DNA of 64,000 bases from Bacillus sp. V5-8f (lineage in GTDB: Bacteria > Bacillota > Bacilli > Bacillales > DSM-1321). The stretch spans positions 62,001 to 126,000 of the forward strand of contig NZ_PGUW01000015.1 of assembly GCF_002863565.1 (NCBI RefSeq). Direction: 5' to 3'. Under the pieces are notes generated by a model that saw nothing but the letters and a program-made list of their open reading frames with translations, had not been told where the DNA came from and searched no databases. Positions 35,716 through 44,646 of this stretch are shown piece by piece. The position numbers and the translations under genes were made by a program. The stretch's first letter is position 1. The number at the start of each line of letters is the position of its first letter.

Positions 35716-36591
35716 TTAAGACCCATGGATCGTGTTCGCCATTTTCTGTGACTTTGGTTGAATTACAAGGCCTAATTGATTGAGAGCCTGCTGCATAGTC
35801 GCTGCCGTTTTAATGTCCTTAAAATCTAAGCCCAATCTTACAATGGTTTGTGCTATTTCTGGTCTTATACCGGTTATCATTGCTTCTATACCAGTCAACC
35901 TCAACGCAGTTATGATTTTAAAAATTTGATCAGCAACCATTGTGTCAATGATCGGGACACCAGAGACATCGAAAATGATGGTTTTTAGATTAAGCCGGGA
36001 ACCTTCAGATAATGAGGTTTCCATCATTAATTGAGCACGGTTGGTATCAATGGCACCGACTATCGGAATAGCAGCGATCCCTTCTATGATAGGAACAACA
36101 GGCACTGATAATTCTTCTAAAGCGCTATAAGCTATCTTCATTAATTCGTTGCTTCTGTTTTCATACACCTCACCCATCACACTAAAAACCTTATCAAGCA
36201 ATGGATCAATAATCTTGGATACATCGAGCATAGTAATAGCCGCAAATTGTTTTTTCTTCAATTCCTCAGTAAAGACATCCCAAATCACAGTCCTATAAAA
36301 AGAAACGGCTCTTAATGAATTACTTAATGAGACATCGTATTGTATCGCAAATGCCGCCGCCTTTTTGCCCCAGTCAATCACTTTTTTAGAAATTAATTCT
36401 CTATCCTCGTATAGCGCCTCTCCAAAATATCTAACTAATTCTCCTCTATATTCAATAAGTGTTGATGTCGGAGCACCGGCATTTTTTAAACCTTTCGTAT
36501 AGTCTGAGTCGATAAGTTCAGTTATCTTTTTGGCTAAAATTGATTCATTTTCAACGATTTTATGGCCAATATATTGTAATTCTTCCTTCAC
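35716..36591 (-). CDS. RsbR-type stressosome protein with intact phosphorylation sites
   Basis: The 291 residues consist of a helical sensor domain (KEELQYIGHKIVENESILAK, then YRGELVRYFGEALYEDRELI) and a STAS domain (VPVVPIIEGIAAIPIVGAID, FDVSGVPIIDTMVADQ). T217 in IDTMVAD and T249 in IAQTIVRLG are the family's RsbT targets. It resembles the protein at 29488 closely in the STAS part but differs in the sensor, as expected for alternative stress inputs. Only weak ribosome signals (AAGGGG) precede the ATG. Confidence 0.9.
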   Translation of the reverse strand: MKEELQYIGHKIVENESILAKKITELIDSDYTKGLKNAGAPTSTLIEYRGELVRYFGEALYEDRELISKKVIDWGKKAAAFAIQYDVSLSNSLRAVSFYRTVIWDVFTEELKKKQFAAITMLDVSKIIDPLLDKVFSVMGEVYENRSNELMKIAYSALEELSVPVVPIIEGIAAIPIVGAIDTNRAQLMMETSLSEGSRLNLKTIIFDVSGVPIIDTMVADQIFKIITALRLTGIEAMITGIRPEIAQTIVRLGLDFKDIKTAATMQQALNQLGLVIQPKSQKMANTIHGS

Positions 36592-36813
36592 TATAAAATC
36601 CCCTTATAAATTTACATATTTGAATCTACTATACAATTTATTCCTCTGAAGATAAAGACTTGGAATATTAATCTGTGTCCTAGATTGTATAGCTAAAGTT
36701 AGAAATAAAACGCTATATTGCGTAAAAATGTAAAGTGGTGCATCAAGAATGGAGTTTTTTAAATCCGCATTTTACTTTATTCCTTATTATAGATGATATT
36801 TGGGGGGAGTATA

Positions 36814-37011
36814 ATGGATAGCAGATATCCGATTGGAGAATTTAGAGTAAATGAAAATATAACCAAAGATGATGTGCAACACTGGATAAATGATATAGAA
36901 GCTGCACCGAATCACTTATTTGAAGCAGTAAAAGGATTAACAGACCATGAGAGTGGTATAGAAATAAAGATAAAGAAAAGGCTGCTTGTTGGCAGCCTTT
37001 TTAAAATATGA
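36814..37011 (+). pseudogene. 5' fragment of a DinB-like (YfiT/BstA-type) putative metal hydrolase
   Basis: GGGGGGAG precedes ATG 36814, which opens DSRYPIGEFRVNENITKDDV, then WINDIEAAPNHLFEAVKGLT. This is the conserved first 45 residues of YfiT/BstA-type DinB-superfamily proteins. Afterwards the family similarity is lost and the frame runs into a terminator (36976-37002). The metal-binding histidines are missing, so about two-thirds of the gene is deleted. Confidence 0.7.
36976..37002 (+). terminator. Terminator inside the end of the truncated gene
   Basis: AAAAGGCTGC pairs with GGCAGCCTTTTT around a 5-base loop. Confidence 0.88.
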
Positions 37012-37119
37012 TGGGAGGTTGTTAACGTACATTAGATTGCGGTTTTAGCCATATAGTGTTTTTGTTATAACCTGTAAAGACGGCTTGATCGCAGTAGTCA
37101 AGGCGTTTCCAGTTAAACC

Positions 37120-37890
37120 TTATAAGTGGTTGTTTTCTCTTTTCCTTGTTAAAAAATAAGCATTAATCCATGAAGTTATTGGGATAATCAGACCAATACC
37201 AATTCCAGCACAAAATATAGATATTATTTCAGCACTAAATATTTTAGAATTTATAATCTGGCCCAAAGAATAGGATAATTCCTCATACCATATAAGTAAA
37301 CCCATATAGCCTCCAATGAATGCGAAAAATAAAGTATTCGTATTTGTCCCCAAGATATCCTTTCCAATATTAAATCCAGAAGTGAATAATTCATGCCTGC
37401 TAATTAAGGGATTATGATAAAAGATTTCACGCATGGGAGATGTAATAGAAATGGCAACGTCAGTAATGGCACCTATTGTACTCATAATCATAACGGCTGC
37501 CCCAATTTTAACAAAATCTACTCCTATATAAAGGGAAAAGATACTTAATTCCTCTATTTCTTCTTTACCAAAACCCTGAATCATGGAAATTCTTGTCACG
37601 ATGTTAATAAAAAAAAGCAAAATGATTATCGTGATCATCGTAGAAATGAATGCTGTTATTGTTTTACTATTCACTTCGTTAATATAAAAAAGATTAATAC
37701 AACTAATTACTGTACATGCAATCAACGTTAAGATAATCGGATCAGCATTTGGGTCTGCCATAAAAATAACTGTGATAATTACCACAACAAAATTTAAGAA
37801 TAACGAAATAAAAGACCGTGCTCCTTTTTTACCGCCAACAACCACCATGAGTAAAAATAAAATAGACGCCAGCCAAACTAGTACATTCAT
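37120..37890 (-). CDS. YibE/F family membrane protein (YibF-like)
   Basis: The 256-residue integral membrane protein has about seven spans and the family blocks VGGKKGARSFISLFLNFV and MIMSTIGAITDVAISITSPM, then FNIGKDILGTNTNTLFFAFI. YibE/F proteins are always membrane-embedded and usually paired; their transport substrate is unknown. It starts 4 bases before the stop of the larger partner (ATGA overlap), so the pair is translationally coupled. Confidence 0.88.
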   Translation of the reverse strand: MNVLVWLASILFLLMVVVGGKKGARSFISLFLNFVVVIITVIFMADPNADPIILTLIACTVISCINLFYINEVNSKTITAFISTMITIIILLFFINIVTRISMIQGFGKEEIEELSIFSLYIGVDFVKIGAAVMIMSTIGAITDVAISITSPMREIFYHNPLISRHELFTSGFNIGKDILGTNTNTLFFAFIGGYMGLLIWYEELSYSLGQIINSKIFSAEIISIFCAGIGIGLIIPITSWINAYFLTRKRENNHL

Positions 37891-39026
37891 TGTCTTGCCC
37901 TCTTTCGGTTAATGAAAAAAATAGACGTATAGAGTCCTATGGGGATAGTTAACACGATTCCAATTCCACCTGCTAGGGCTCGAGCCAATTCTAATGAAAG
38001 GTTCATGGAAAGAGTATAACCAAATGCAGAAGCATTTTTGAAATACAGTATTAACATTGGAATGGAACCACTTATATAAGCAAAAAATAAAATATTTGTC
38101 ATGGTTCCCATAACATCTTTTCCAATCTCCATCCCTGAAGTCTTAAGTGCTTTCACTGGTATGTTGTTATTTGTTTCATATAAACCGAATATGGAAGAAG
38201 ACATTGTAATGGCTACATCCATTACGGCACCTAATGATCCTATTAGTAACCCTGCCATAAACACCATTTGATATTTAGAAGTTAGAAATTGCATTTCTTC
38301 ATACCGAAGCCCATTTCCGGAAGTGATCCACATAATCATATAAGTAATTACAATTGTGGAAAAAGTGGCTAATAAAGTAGCAACAATAGCAGCATAAGTT
38401 TTTTCATTAAAACCGCTGACAAGTAATAAAGAAAGAATAGTAAAAAAGATAACACTTACACTGCAAATCAATACCAAACTAATGTTTGATGTGTTTAGAT
38501 AAATATCTAACGCATACGACAATATAACGGCATTAGCTACCAAGCTTATGATAGAAAAAAATCCATGTTTTTTTCCAACGATAAGTAGAGTAAAGATAAA
38601 AATCCATGCAATCATTAAAACATATTGATCACGTTTTACATCTTTTATGGTTCCAGTAAAATCCGAGTTTTCAACTTTTTTTGAATTAATCGCAACAAAC
38701 AACTCATCTCCAACCTGATATTTTTGATCATAAGCACCTGAAGATGAATACTCATTAGTTAAATGGATAAGATGTCCCTTTTCTCCTCCATTTTTTAACT
38801 CGGCTATTATACTCTGTTCGAATAGATTATCTTTATTATCGTGTACATCAATCATATTAGTTTTATTAGTCAACGTAACTTTAATTACTTCGGCTATGGG
38901 ACGATCATAGAATGAATAATTATGATTAACGAAAAAAACAGAGGCGGCAAAACAAAAGCCTAATATGCCATACATAAAAATCTGTTTATAAGTCATTGCT
39001 TTTATTTTGTTTACTGTGTTGTTCAA
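37887..39026 (-). CDS. YibE/F family membrane protein (YibE-like)
   Basis: The 379-residue partner has an N-terminal span, an extracytoplasmic beta-rich domain of about 90 residues (RPIAEVIKVTLTNKTNMIDV, then YQVGDELFVAI), and about seven more spans with LIVGKKHGFFSIISLVANAV and LIGSLGAVMDVAITMSSS. TTG 39026 is the start, with GGAGGAA 6 bases upstream. The order large-small matches typical yibEF pairs. Confidence 0.9.
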   Translation of the reverse strand: MNNTVNKIKAMTYKQIFMYGILGFCFAASVFFVNHNYSFYDRPIAEVIKVTLTNKTNMIDVHDNKDNLFEQSIIAELKNGGEKGHLIHLTNEYSSSGAYDQKYQVGDELFVAINSKKVENSDFTGTIKDVKRDQYVLMIAWIFIFTLLIVGKKHGFFSIISLVANAVILSYALDIYLNTSNISLVLICSVSVIFFTILSLLLVSGFNEKTYAAIVATLLATFSTIVITYMIMWITSGNGLRYEEMQFLTSKYQMVFMAGLLIGSLGAVMDVAITMSSSIFGLYETNNNIPVKALKTSGMEIGKDVMGTMTNILFFAYISGSIPMLILYFKNASAFGYTLSMNLSLELARALAGGIGIVLTIPIGLYTSIFFINRKRARQ

Positions 39027-39297
39027 AAAAATTCCTCCAACGATAAGAATGGGATTGTGTTACAAAGTTTGGATTTATTGTTGTCCAAGTTCAATTAAAA
39101 ATTTAAATCCTTAACTTCCCCTATGGATGGTGCAAATCAGCAGATATGCAATCTCACCAACGAGCGTACTCGGTTAACACAGGACATAGAATAACAATTG
39201 ACTTTTCAAATCGCAAGAAAATGTCTTCCACCTGGTTTCCTTTAATGATGATAGGTTATATTTCATAATGAAAGTAATTATTATACATGTTAAATAA

Positions 39298-39326
39298 TTG
39301 ACTATCTTATGCATTCACCTTAAAAT
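39298..39326 (+). promoter_or_regulatory. Sigma-A promoter of the ZIP transporter gene
   Basis: TTGACT (39298-39303), a 17-base spacer and TAAAAT (39321-39326) form a near-consensus promoter. The gene starts about 60 bases downstream. Confidence 0.7.
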
Positions 39327-39349
39327 GTTTCCTAAGGTAAACATTTTAA
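39320..39349. promoter_or_regulatory. MntR-like operator overlapping the promoter
   Basis: TTAAAATGTTT and AAACATTTTAA are perfect inverted arms around CCTAAGGT. The reverse strand core TTTACCTTAGGAAAC is very close to the Bacillus MntR box (TTTGCCTTAAGGAAAC). It covers the -10 and start region, as a repressor site would. Confidence 0.6.
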
Positions 39350-39386
39350 ACTTCATCTATATGGGAATAAAAGGAGAGTTTCCGTC

Positions 39387-40202
39387 ATGGTTCATTTTTT
39401 TCAAGATTTTAACCCTGTCACACAAGCATTCATCGCTACTTTATTTACTTGGGGAATGACGGCTTTGGGAGCTGCTCTCGTGTTCGCAACAAAAACATTA
39501 AATCAGCGGCTGTTGGATAGTATGTTAGGGTTTGCTGGCGGGGTCATGATTGCAGCCAGTTACTGGTCCTTACTATCTCCAGCGATTGAAATGTCGAATG
39601 ACAATCCAATAGGGGCTTGGTTTCCAGCGGCCTTTGGTTTTTTACTAGGAGGTATATTTTTATGGGGGGTTAATAAAGTCATTCCCCACCAGCATCCGAA
39701 TGCCGACATCAGCAAAGCGGAAGGATATCGTTCAAAAGGGAGAAAAAGAAGCACATTGTTGGTACTTGCGATAACGCTCCATAATATCCCTGAAGGATTA
39801 GCGGTTGGTATTGCTTTCGGTGCACTTGCAAATGGGGGAACCGAAGCCTCTTTAGCTGGGGCTGTGACTCTGGCCCTTGGAATCGGTATTCAAAACTTCC
39901 CAGAAGGTGTTGCGGTTTCCATGCCTTTAAGAGGTGAGGGAATGTCCCGAAGAAAAAGCTTCTTGTATGGACAATTTTCAGGAATGGTCGAGCCAATTGC
40001 TGCGGTGATCGGTGCAATTGCGGTTTCATTTATTGAACCATTACTACCTTATGCATTAAGTTTTGCGGCCGGAGCAATGATCTTTGTTGTAGCAGAAGAA
40101 GTTATCCCTGGTTCACAAGAGAATGGCCATAAAGATTTGGCATCTATGAGTTTAATGGTTGGATTTGTGTTGATGATGATATTAGATGTAGCATTGGGGT
40201 AA
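39387..40202 (+). CDS. ZIP family divalent metal transporter
   Basis: It moves Zn2+, Mn2+ or Fe2+ across the membrane. The 271 residues have about eight spans and the two metal-site motifs ITLHNIPEGLAVGIAFG (M4) and GIGIQNFPEGVAVSMPL (M5), with a His-containing loop IPHQHPNAD between M3 and M4. It belongs to the GufA-type ZIP branch. AAGGAGAG lies 9 bases before the ATG. The MntR-like operator points to manganese, while the Zur sites elsewhere show zinc control is separate. Confidence 0.92.
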   Translation: MVHFFQDFNPVTQAFIATLFTWGMTALGAALVFATKTLNQRLLDSMLGFAGGVMIAASYWSLLSPAIEMSNDNPIGAWFPAAFGFLLGGIFLWGVNKVIPHQHPNADISKAEGYRSKGRKRSTLLVLAITLHNIPEGLAVGIAFGALANGGTEASLAGAVTLALGIGIQNFPEGVAVSMPLRGEGMSRRKSFLYGQFSGMVEPIAAVIGAIAVSFIEPLLPYALSFAAGAMIFVVAEEVIPGSQENGHKDLASMSLMVGFVLMMILDVALG

Positions 40203-40477
40203 ATCAACTATCGGGATAGGTAATTTTGATAGAATAAAATAGAAACAACTATATATGTAACGCTTAGACATTCTTCGACCAATTTTTAAACTTAAGGACC
40301 GATAATGTTAAACTGGTTCGAAAACAGCTTGTTTACTTAAAGAACAATACAACAATGAAGGAGTGTATCTTTAATAATATTCCTGCCTACAACACATTTT
40401 GAATTTGCATGAACATTAATAATTCGTTATCCTGAACAAAAATGGTTTTTCCACAACAATGAATGGAGGAAAGAGTT
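40203..40477. other. Intergenic stretch, nothing recognised
   Basis: No hairpin with a T-run, operator or remnant gene was seen. Confidence 0.3.
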
Positions 40478-41347
40478 ATGAAAATATTAGTAACTGGAGC
40501 AACAGGGAAGCTGGGTACCAAGATTGTCGAAACGTTACTGAAGACTGTGCCAGCGAATCAATTGGCTGTCAGCGTCCGTGATCCAGAGAAAGCAGAAGGG
40601 CTAAGAGCACGCGGGGTAGAAGTCCGCCAAGGTAATTTTGACAATCCGCAAACTTTGGATTCTGCTTTTGCAGGGATTGACCGCTTATTAATTATTTCAG
40701 CGGATGGAGACAACGAAACTAGAATTAGACAACACACGAATGCAGTAGGCGCGGCAGAGCGGGCAGGAGTTCAATTTATTGCATATACCAGTATCGTTAA
40801 TGCACAGAAAAGCAATATCTTCCTTGCACCGACTCATAAGGCAACAGAGGAAGCCATCTTGAAAACAGGTATTACTTACTCGTTTTTACGCAATAACTGG
40901 TACTTAGAGAATGAAATTTCAAGTATTCAGGGGGTCATGGCAGATGCTCCTTGGGTAACCTCTGCGGGAAAAGGAAAGGTAGGCTGGGCACTCCAGCAAG
41001 AATACGCTGAGGCTGCAGCGGCGGTACTGTCAGGCAACGGGCACGAAAACACAATTTACGAGCTTTCCGGAAAGTTATTGACACAGGAAGAACTAGCAGC
41101 GGCTCTTGGCGAAGTATTGGCAAAAGAAGTATCTGTACAGCAAGTTGATGATGCTGCTTACGCCGACATAATGAAAGGAGCGGGTGTACCGGATTTCCTT
41201 ATTCCAATGCTGGAAGATATCCAGAAAGGTATTCGTGAAGGCGAACTGGCGATTGAAAGCAATGATTTCAAAAAACTTCTCGGACGACCACTTACCCCCA
41301 TCAAAGAAGCTCTGGCACAAGTGATAAAAGAAATACCAAAACAATAA
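40478..41347 (+). CDS. NmrA/SDR-type NAD(P)H-dependent oxidoreductase (QorB-like)
   Basis: The 289-residue product is an atypical short-chain dehydrogenase with the Rossmann motif GATGKLG (residues 7-13), the block RLLIISADGDNETRIRQHTN, and AYTSIVNAQKSN. The spacing suits NAD(P)H:quinone oxidoreductase 2 / YesF-type proteins, which reduce quinones or sense NADP(H). ATG 40478 is chosen for GGAGGAAAG 7 bases upstream. It has its own terminator. Confidence 0.88.
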   Translation: MKILVTGATGKLGTKIVETLLKTVPANQLAVSVRDPEKAEGLRARGVEVRQGNFDNPQTLDSAFAGIDRLLIISADGDNETRIRQHTNAVGAAERAGVQFIAYTSIVNAQKSNIFLAPTHKATEEAILKTGITYSFLRNNWYLENEISSIQGVMADAPWVTSAGKGKVGWALQQEYAEAAAAVLSGNGHENTIYELSGKLLTQEELAAALGEVLAKEVSVQQVDDAAYADIMKGAGVPDFLIPMLEDIQKGIREGELAIESNDFKKLLGRPLTPIKEALAQVIKEIPKQ

Positions 41348-41362
41348 TTCAATGTTTGAAAG

Positions 41363-41397
41363 CCGACCTCCACACAGAATTGGGAGGTCGGTTTTTT
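41363..41397 (+). terminator. Terminator of the SDR gene
   Basis: CCGACCTCC pairs with GGGAGGTCGG, followed by TTTTTT. Confidence 0.92.
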
Positions 41398-41582
41398 CAT
41401 AGGCGTTAGTCCCAGTTACAGGTGCGTCCTAAATGGATAAATATTACATTGAAATTTTTATATAATCTTCCTAATTCTTAACGATATAATGTTGTTATGT
41501 TCTTTTCGTAGAATAGCAAAATTTACTAAGCAGGTTTATTTAAAAGATTAACACGGCGACACAACAGAAGGGGATATCAGCC

Positions 41583-43184
41583 TTGAGTGAATTAAGACAC
41601 ATAGGTGAACAAATAATTCAAAATAACCAGAAACTGGTACGAACCATTGATGAACTTCAGAACAAATACAGGCAAGATGCCGGTAAAAAGTGGTATTTTT
41701 TTTTAGAAACAATCGATAGGGCAGAAATCATCAACTTTTTTGGGCGGGCTTTATATGAGGATTATAACGAGTTAATGCCTTGTGCGATTAAATTTGGCAA
41801 GAATGTGGCTAAACTTGCGGTTCAGTATCATTTTTCATTAAGTGATTCACTTCGTGTAATTAACACATACAGAAAAGTCATATGGGACATCATTGTTGAA
41901 ATCGTGCAAAAAGAACAATTTCAAACGAGAACAACTTTATCCGTGTGCAGTATTATTGAACCCATGGTAGATGATATTACCGCTATTTTTGTGGAAACAT
42001 ATGAAATGCATAGTAATAATATTAGGCGTGAAAAAGAAGCGGCTGAAAAAGCGAATTTGGCAAAAACGGAATTTTTGTCCAAAATGAGCCATGAATTACG
42101 GACACCTCTTAATGCAATTCTTGGCTTTGCGCAAATTCTGGAGATGGATCAAGAGTTAAATCAACAACAAATTAGCTGCATATCTGAAATTTTGACCAAT
42201 GGAAATCACTTATTATCTCTAATTAATGAAATATTAGACCTATCTTCCATTGAAGCGGGGAAATTGAGGCTATGTTTCGATGAAATTAACATACATGCCA
42301 TCGCACAGGAGAGTATTCGATCTGTTCAACCAATGGCAGCAAAGAAGAATATAACTCTTCGTAGCCAGCTTGATCTTCTGCAAGAAGTTACTATTTTGGC
42401 AGACCCAATCCGTATAAAACAAATCCTGCTTATTTTGTTGGATAATGCCATTAAATATACACCAGTTAATGGAATGGTCACGATGTACACAGTAATAGAA
42501 AAAGAAAGTCTTATCATTCATATTAAAGATAGTGGACAGGGATTCTCTATTGATGAATATAAAAAAATATTTGAACCATTTTATCGGATTGAGGGAACTC
42601 TAGAAGACGGAGTAGGGATAGGCTTATCGATCGTTAAACAACTGGTTCATTTAATGGAAGGGCAAATTGGAGTAAAAAGCATCATTGGAAAGGGAAGCGA
42701 TTTTTGGGTTCAGTTTCCTTTAATTGTTAAGGAATCAACTGATTTACACGGTGTTGCTCTAACTGAGGATATTGTATATGAACCCTGTCTTTCGGCAGGC
42801 CGTGTTCTATATATTGAAGATAACGAGTCCAATTTAAACTTGGTCGGTCATATAATGAATTCTCAAAACATTGAGCTCATAACTGCACGAAATGGCAAAG
42901 AAGGTATTATAAATGCCCAAGGGGGAAACATTCATGTAATCTTGTTAGATCTCAATCTTCCAGATTTAAGTGGCTTTGAGGTGTTTGATATTTTAAAAGC
43001 TAACCCTTTATTAAAGGATACGCCCATTATAGCCTTAAGTGCCAATGCTATGGAGAAAGACATTGAAATTGCTTTAGCTAGGGGATTTGACAGTTACGTA
43101 ACAAAGCCGATAAATGTTCGTGAATTTATTGCGACTGTGACAAAGCTACTCTCACATAAGAAACTGGAACATCTTCTTGATTGA
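41583..43184 (+). CDS. Hybrid histidine kinase with an RsbR-type N-terminal domain and a receiver
   Basis: The 533-residue soluble product joins three modules. Residues 1-140 resemble the helical sensor domain of the nearby RsbR paralogues (LRHIGEQIIQNNQKLVRTID, then INFFGRALYEDYNELM). Residues about 155-385 are HisKA and ATPase domains, with H170 in KMSHELRTPLNAIL, DNAIKYTPVNG and GVGIGLSIVKQLV. Residues about 405-525 are a receiver with D456 in LLDLNLPDLSG. It starts at TTG with AGAAGGGG 9-10 bases upstream. No DNA-binding output is fused or adjacent, so a phosphorelay partner is expected elsewhere. Confidence 0.9.
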   Translation: MSELRHIGEQIIQNNQKLVRTIDELQNKYRQDAGKKWYFFLETIDRAEIINFFGRALYEDYNELMPCAIKFGKNVAKLAVQYHFSLSDSLRVINTYRKVIWDIIVEIVQKEQFQTRTTLSVCSIIEPMVDDITAIFVETYEMHSNNIRREKEAAEKANLAKTEFLSKMSHELRTPLNAILGFAQILEMDQELNQQQISCISEILTNGNHLLSLINEILDLSSIEAGKLRLCFDEINIHAIAQESIRSVQPMAAKKNITLRSQLDLLQEVTILADPIRIKQILLILLDNAIKYTPVNGMVTMYTVIEKESLIIHIKDSGQGFSIDEYKKIFEPFYRIEGTLEDGVGIGLSIVKQLVHLMEGQIGVKSIIGKGSDFWVQFPLIVKESTDLHGVALTEDIVYEPCLSAGRVLYIEDNESNLNLVGHIMNSQNIELITARNGKEGIINAQGGNIHVILLDLNLPDLSGFEVFDILKANPLLKDTPIIALSANAMEKDIEIALARGFDSYVTKPINVREFIATVTKLLSHKKLEHLLD

Positions 43185-43427
43185 AAAATTTAACAGGATT
43201 GAAAGACTGCATCATATCTGGTGCGGTCTTGTTTTGTTTGACGTGTTTACCTATTGTTTCAAGTCATGTAATCCTTTATTGTTTGGTATTTCTCGGGGTA
43301 TTTTGCAAAAAATAATTTAGTATGAAAGAATTTTTTAGGGCTGATCGATCAGCCTGGTTCGTAAGAAGATCCTAGCTCTACTGTAATAATAGTCTATTTA
43401 CCATCTATACATGAAGGAGGAATCAAT
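43185..43427. other. Gap with terminator; nothing else
   Basis: The hairpin at 43203-43239 ends the kinase gene. The upstream region of the next small gene shows no clear promoter. Confidence 0.4.
43203..43239 (+). terminator. Terminator of the hybrid kinase gene
   Basis: AAGACTGCA pairs with TGCGGTCTT, followed by GTTTTGTTT. Confidence 0.8.
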
Positions 43428-43595
43428 ATGAGTGATGAACAATATAACTGCCACAACATAACCAAAAGAAAAGACATTAGTAAAGATGAATTGAATCAGT
43501 ATTTAAGTGAAGGATGGAAACTCATTAAGATAACAGTGGGAGAAAAGGAAACGCCATTTACAGTTGGGTGGGAAGAGGCAGGGAATTATCATTAA
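43428..43595 (+). CDS. Small hypothetical protein, 55 residues
   Basis: GAAGGAGG lies 7 bases before ATG 43428, opening 55 codons: SDEQYNCHNITKRKDISK, then LNQYLSEGWKLIKITVGE and an aromatic end. The pattern 'L..YL.EGWKLI' resembles DUF4177-like small domains. It is too short for most gene finders but well supported by its ribosome site. Confidence 0.6.
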   Translation: MSDEQYNCHNITKRKDISKDELNQYLSEGWKLIKITVGEKETPFTVGWEEAGNYH

Positions 43596-43692
43596 TTTTG
43601 GAAGATGAAAAGACAGGTGACCAATAAGCAGCTACCTCTTCGAGTCCCGGAGAAGTCCCTTTCCATCCGTTCTGTTTCGAACTGTATATCCC

Positions 43693-44427
43693 TCATGAAA
43701 ACAAGTCCATCGTTTTAAAAAGGAGAGGGTTGAAATCATTTCTGTTGCTTTGCATGGAGCGCCATAGATTTCCCAATAAACGCGGCATCATTTGTTTAGA
43801 AGGTATTTTTCCATATTCCATAAAATAGAGATAAAAGTTCAAATATAAAATACTTGTATTAGGAAGATGGATTTTATAGAAATACTCTTCATTTTCCGAA
43901 ATGGTTGCAAATGAAAAAGATTCAGCACCTGCTAGAAAGCGGGTTTCTTTTTTATTATAAAAATTTGAAATGTAATTAAGCTTATCAATGACAATCGGGT
44001 CGTCATCTCCGTCAGCATTGGCAAAGCGGGACTGCTGTTTTGGGGACAATGATTGGATGTCCGTTAGGAAAACAGACACGTGAGCAAAAGCTTTGTCAAA
44101 GCCATCTGAAATGGGGGTCAGCTTCAAATGGTTCATTTTTTCAATAAGAGGGTATTTTAAATCTTGATCAAGATATTCCGGTATAAAGGCCTGCCTTGCT
44201 AATTTTAATTCTGCGAGAGTTTGCACCTGAAAGCTGGTTATAAAAAAGCAATCACCATTGTGATTAATTGATAACCAAGCCTGTTCTTTCTCATTTATTA
44301 CGTAATCATTGTAAACATTTTGGTCAAAGGCAAAGGGCTCTATTTCTTTTCTGTTTAATTTGTTTAAATACTCTGGTACGCTCACTTTGATTCCAGTGTG
44401 TAAATATATTTCCATTTGTTTACTCAT
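43693..44427 (-). CDS. Hypothetical cytoplasmic protein, 244 residues
   Basis: The product has no signal peptide or membrane span and no family recognised by eye. It is rich in Phe, Tyr and Asn (AWLSINHNGDCFFITSF, ISNFYNKKETRFLAGAESFS, LYLNFYLYFMEYGKIPSKQM). AAGGTGG lies 8 bases before ATG 44427. It stands alone, convergent with the small gene on the other strand. Confidence 0.6.
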   Translation of the reverse strand: MSKQMEIYLHTGIKVSVPEYLNKLNRKEIEPFAFDQNVYNDYVINEKEQAWLSINHNGDCFFITSFQVQTLAELKLARQAFIPEYLDQDLKYPLIEKMNHLKLTPISDGFDKAFAHVSVFLTDIQSLSPKQQSRFANADGDDDPIVIDKLNYISNFYNKKETRFLAGAESFSFATISENEEYFYKIHLPNTSILYLNFYLYFMEYGKIPSKQMMPRLLGNLWRSMQSNRNDFNPLLFKTMDLFS

Positions 44428-44646
44428 TGAGGACCACCTTGTTCATCTTTAGGTTTGAAACAAATTGTAACCATGTTGCTGCTATAATTTACCCGTTACA
44501 AAGGAAATGTAATCAGCTTATTGCATGATTGATCTAGTAATAGTAACCTTTGGGTGTTCCATTTTTTGAACAGATTATTTGATACGGGGTTTATTTTACG
44601 AAATAATTTTAGTGCACAATATAGTAGATCGAAAGGAGTTTGAGGA

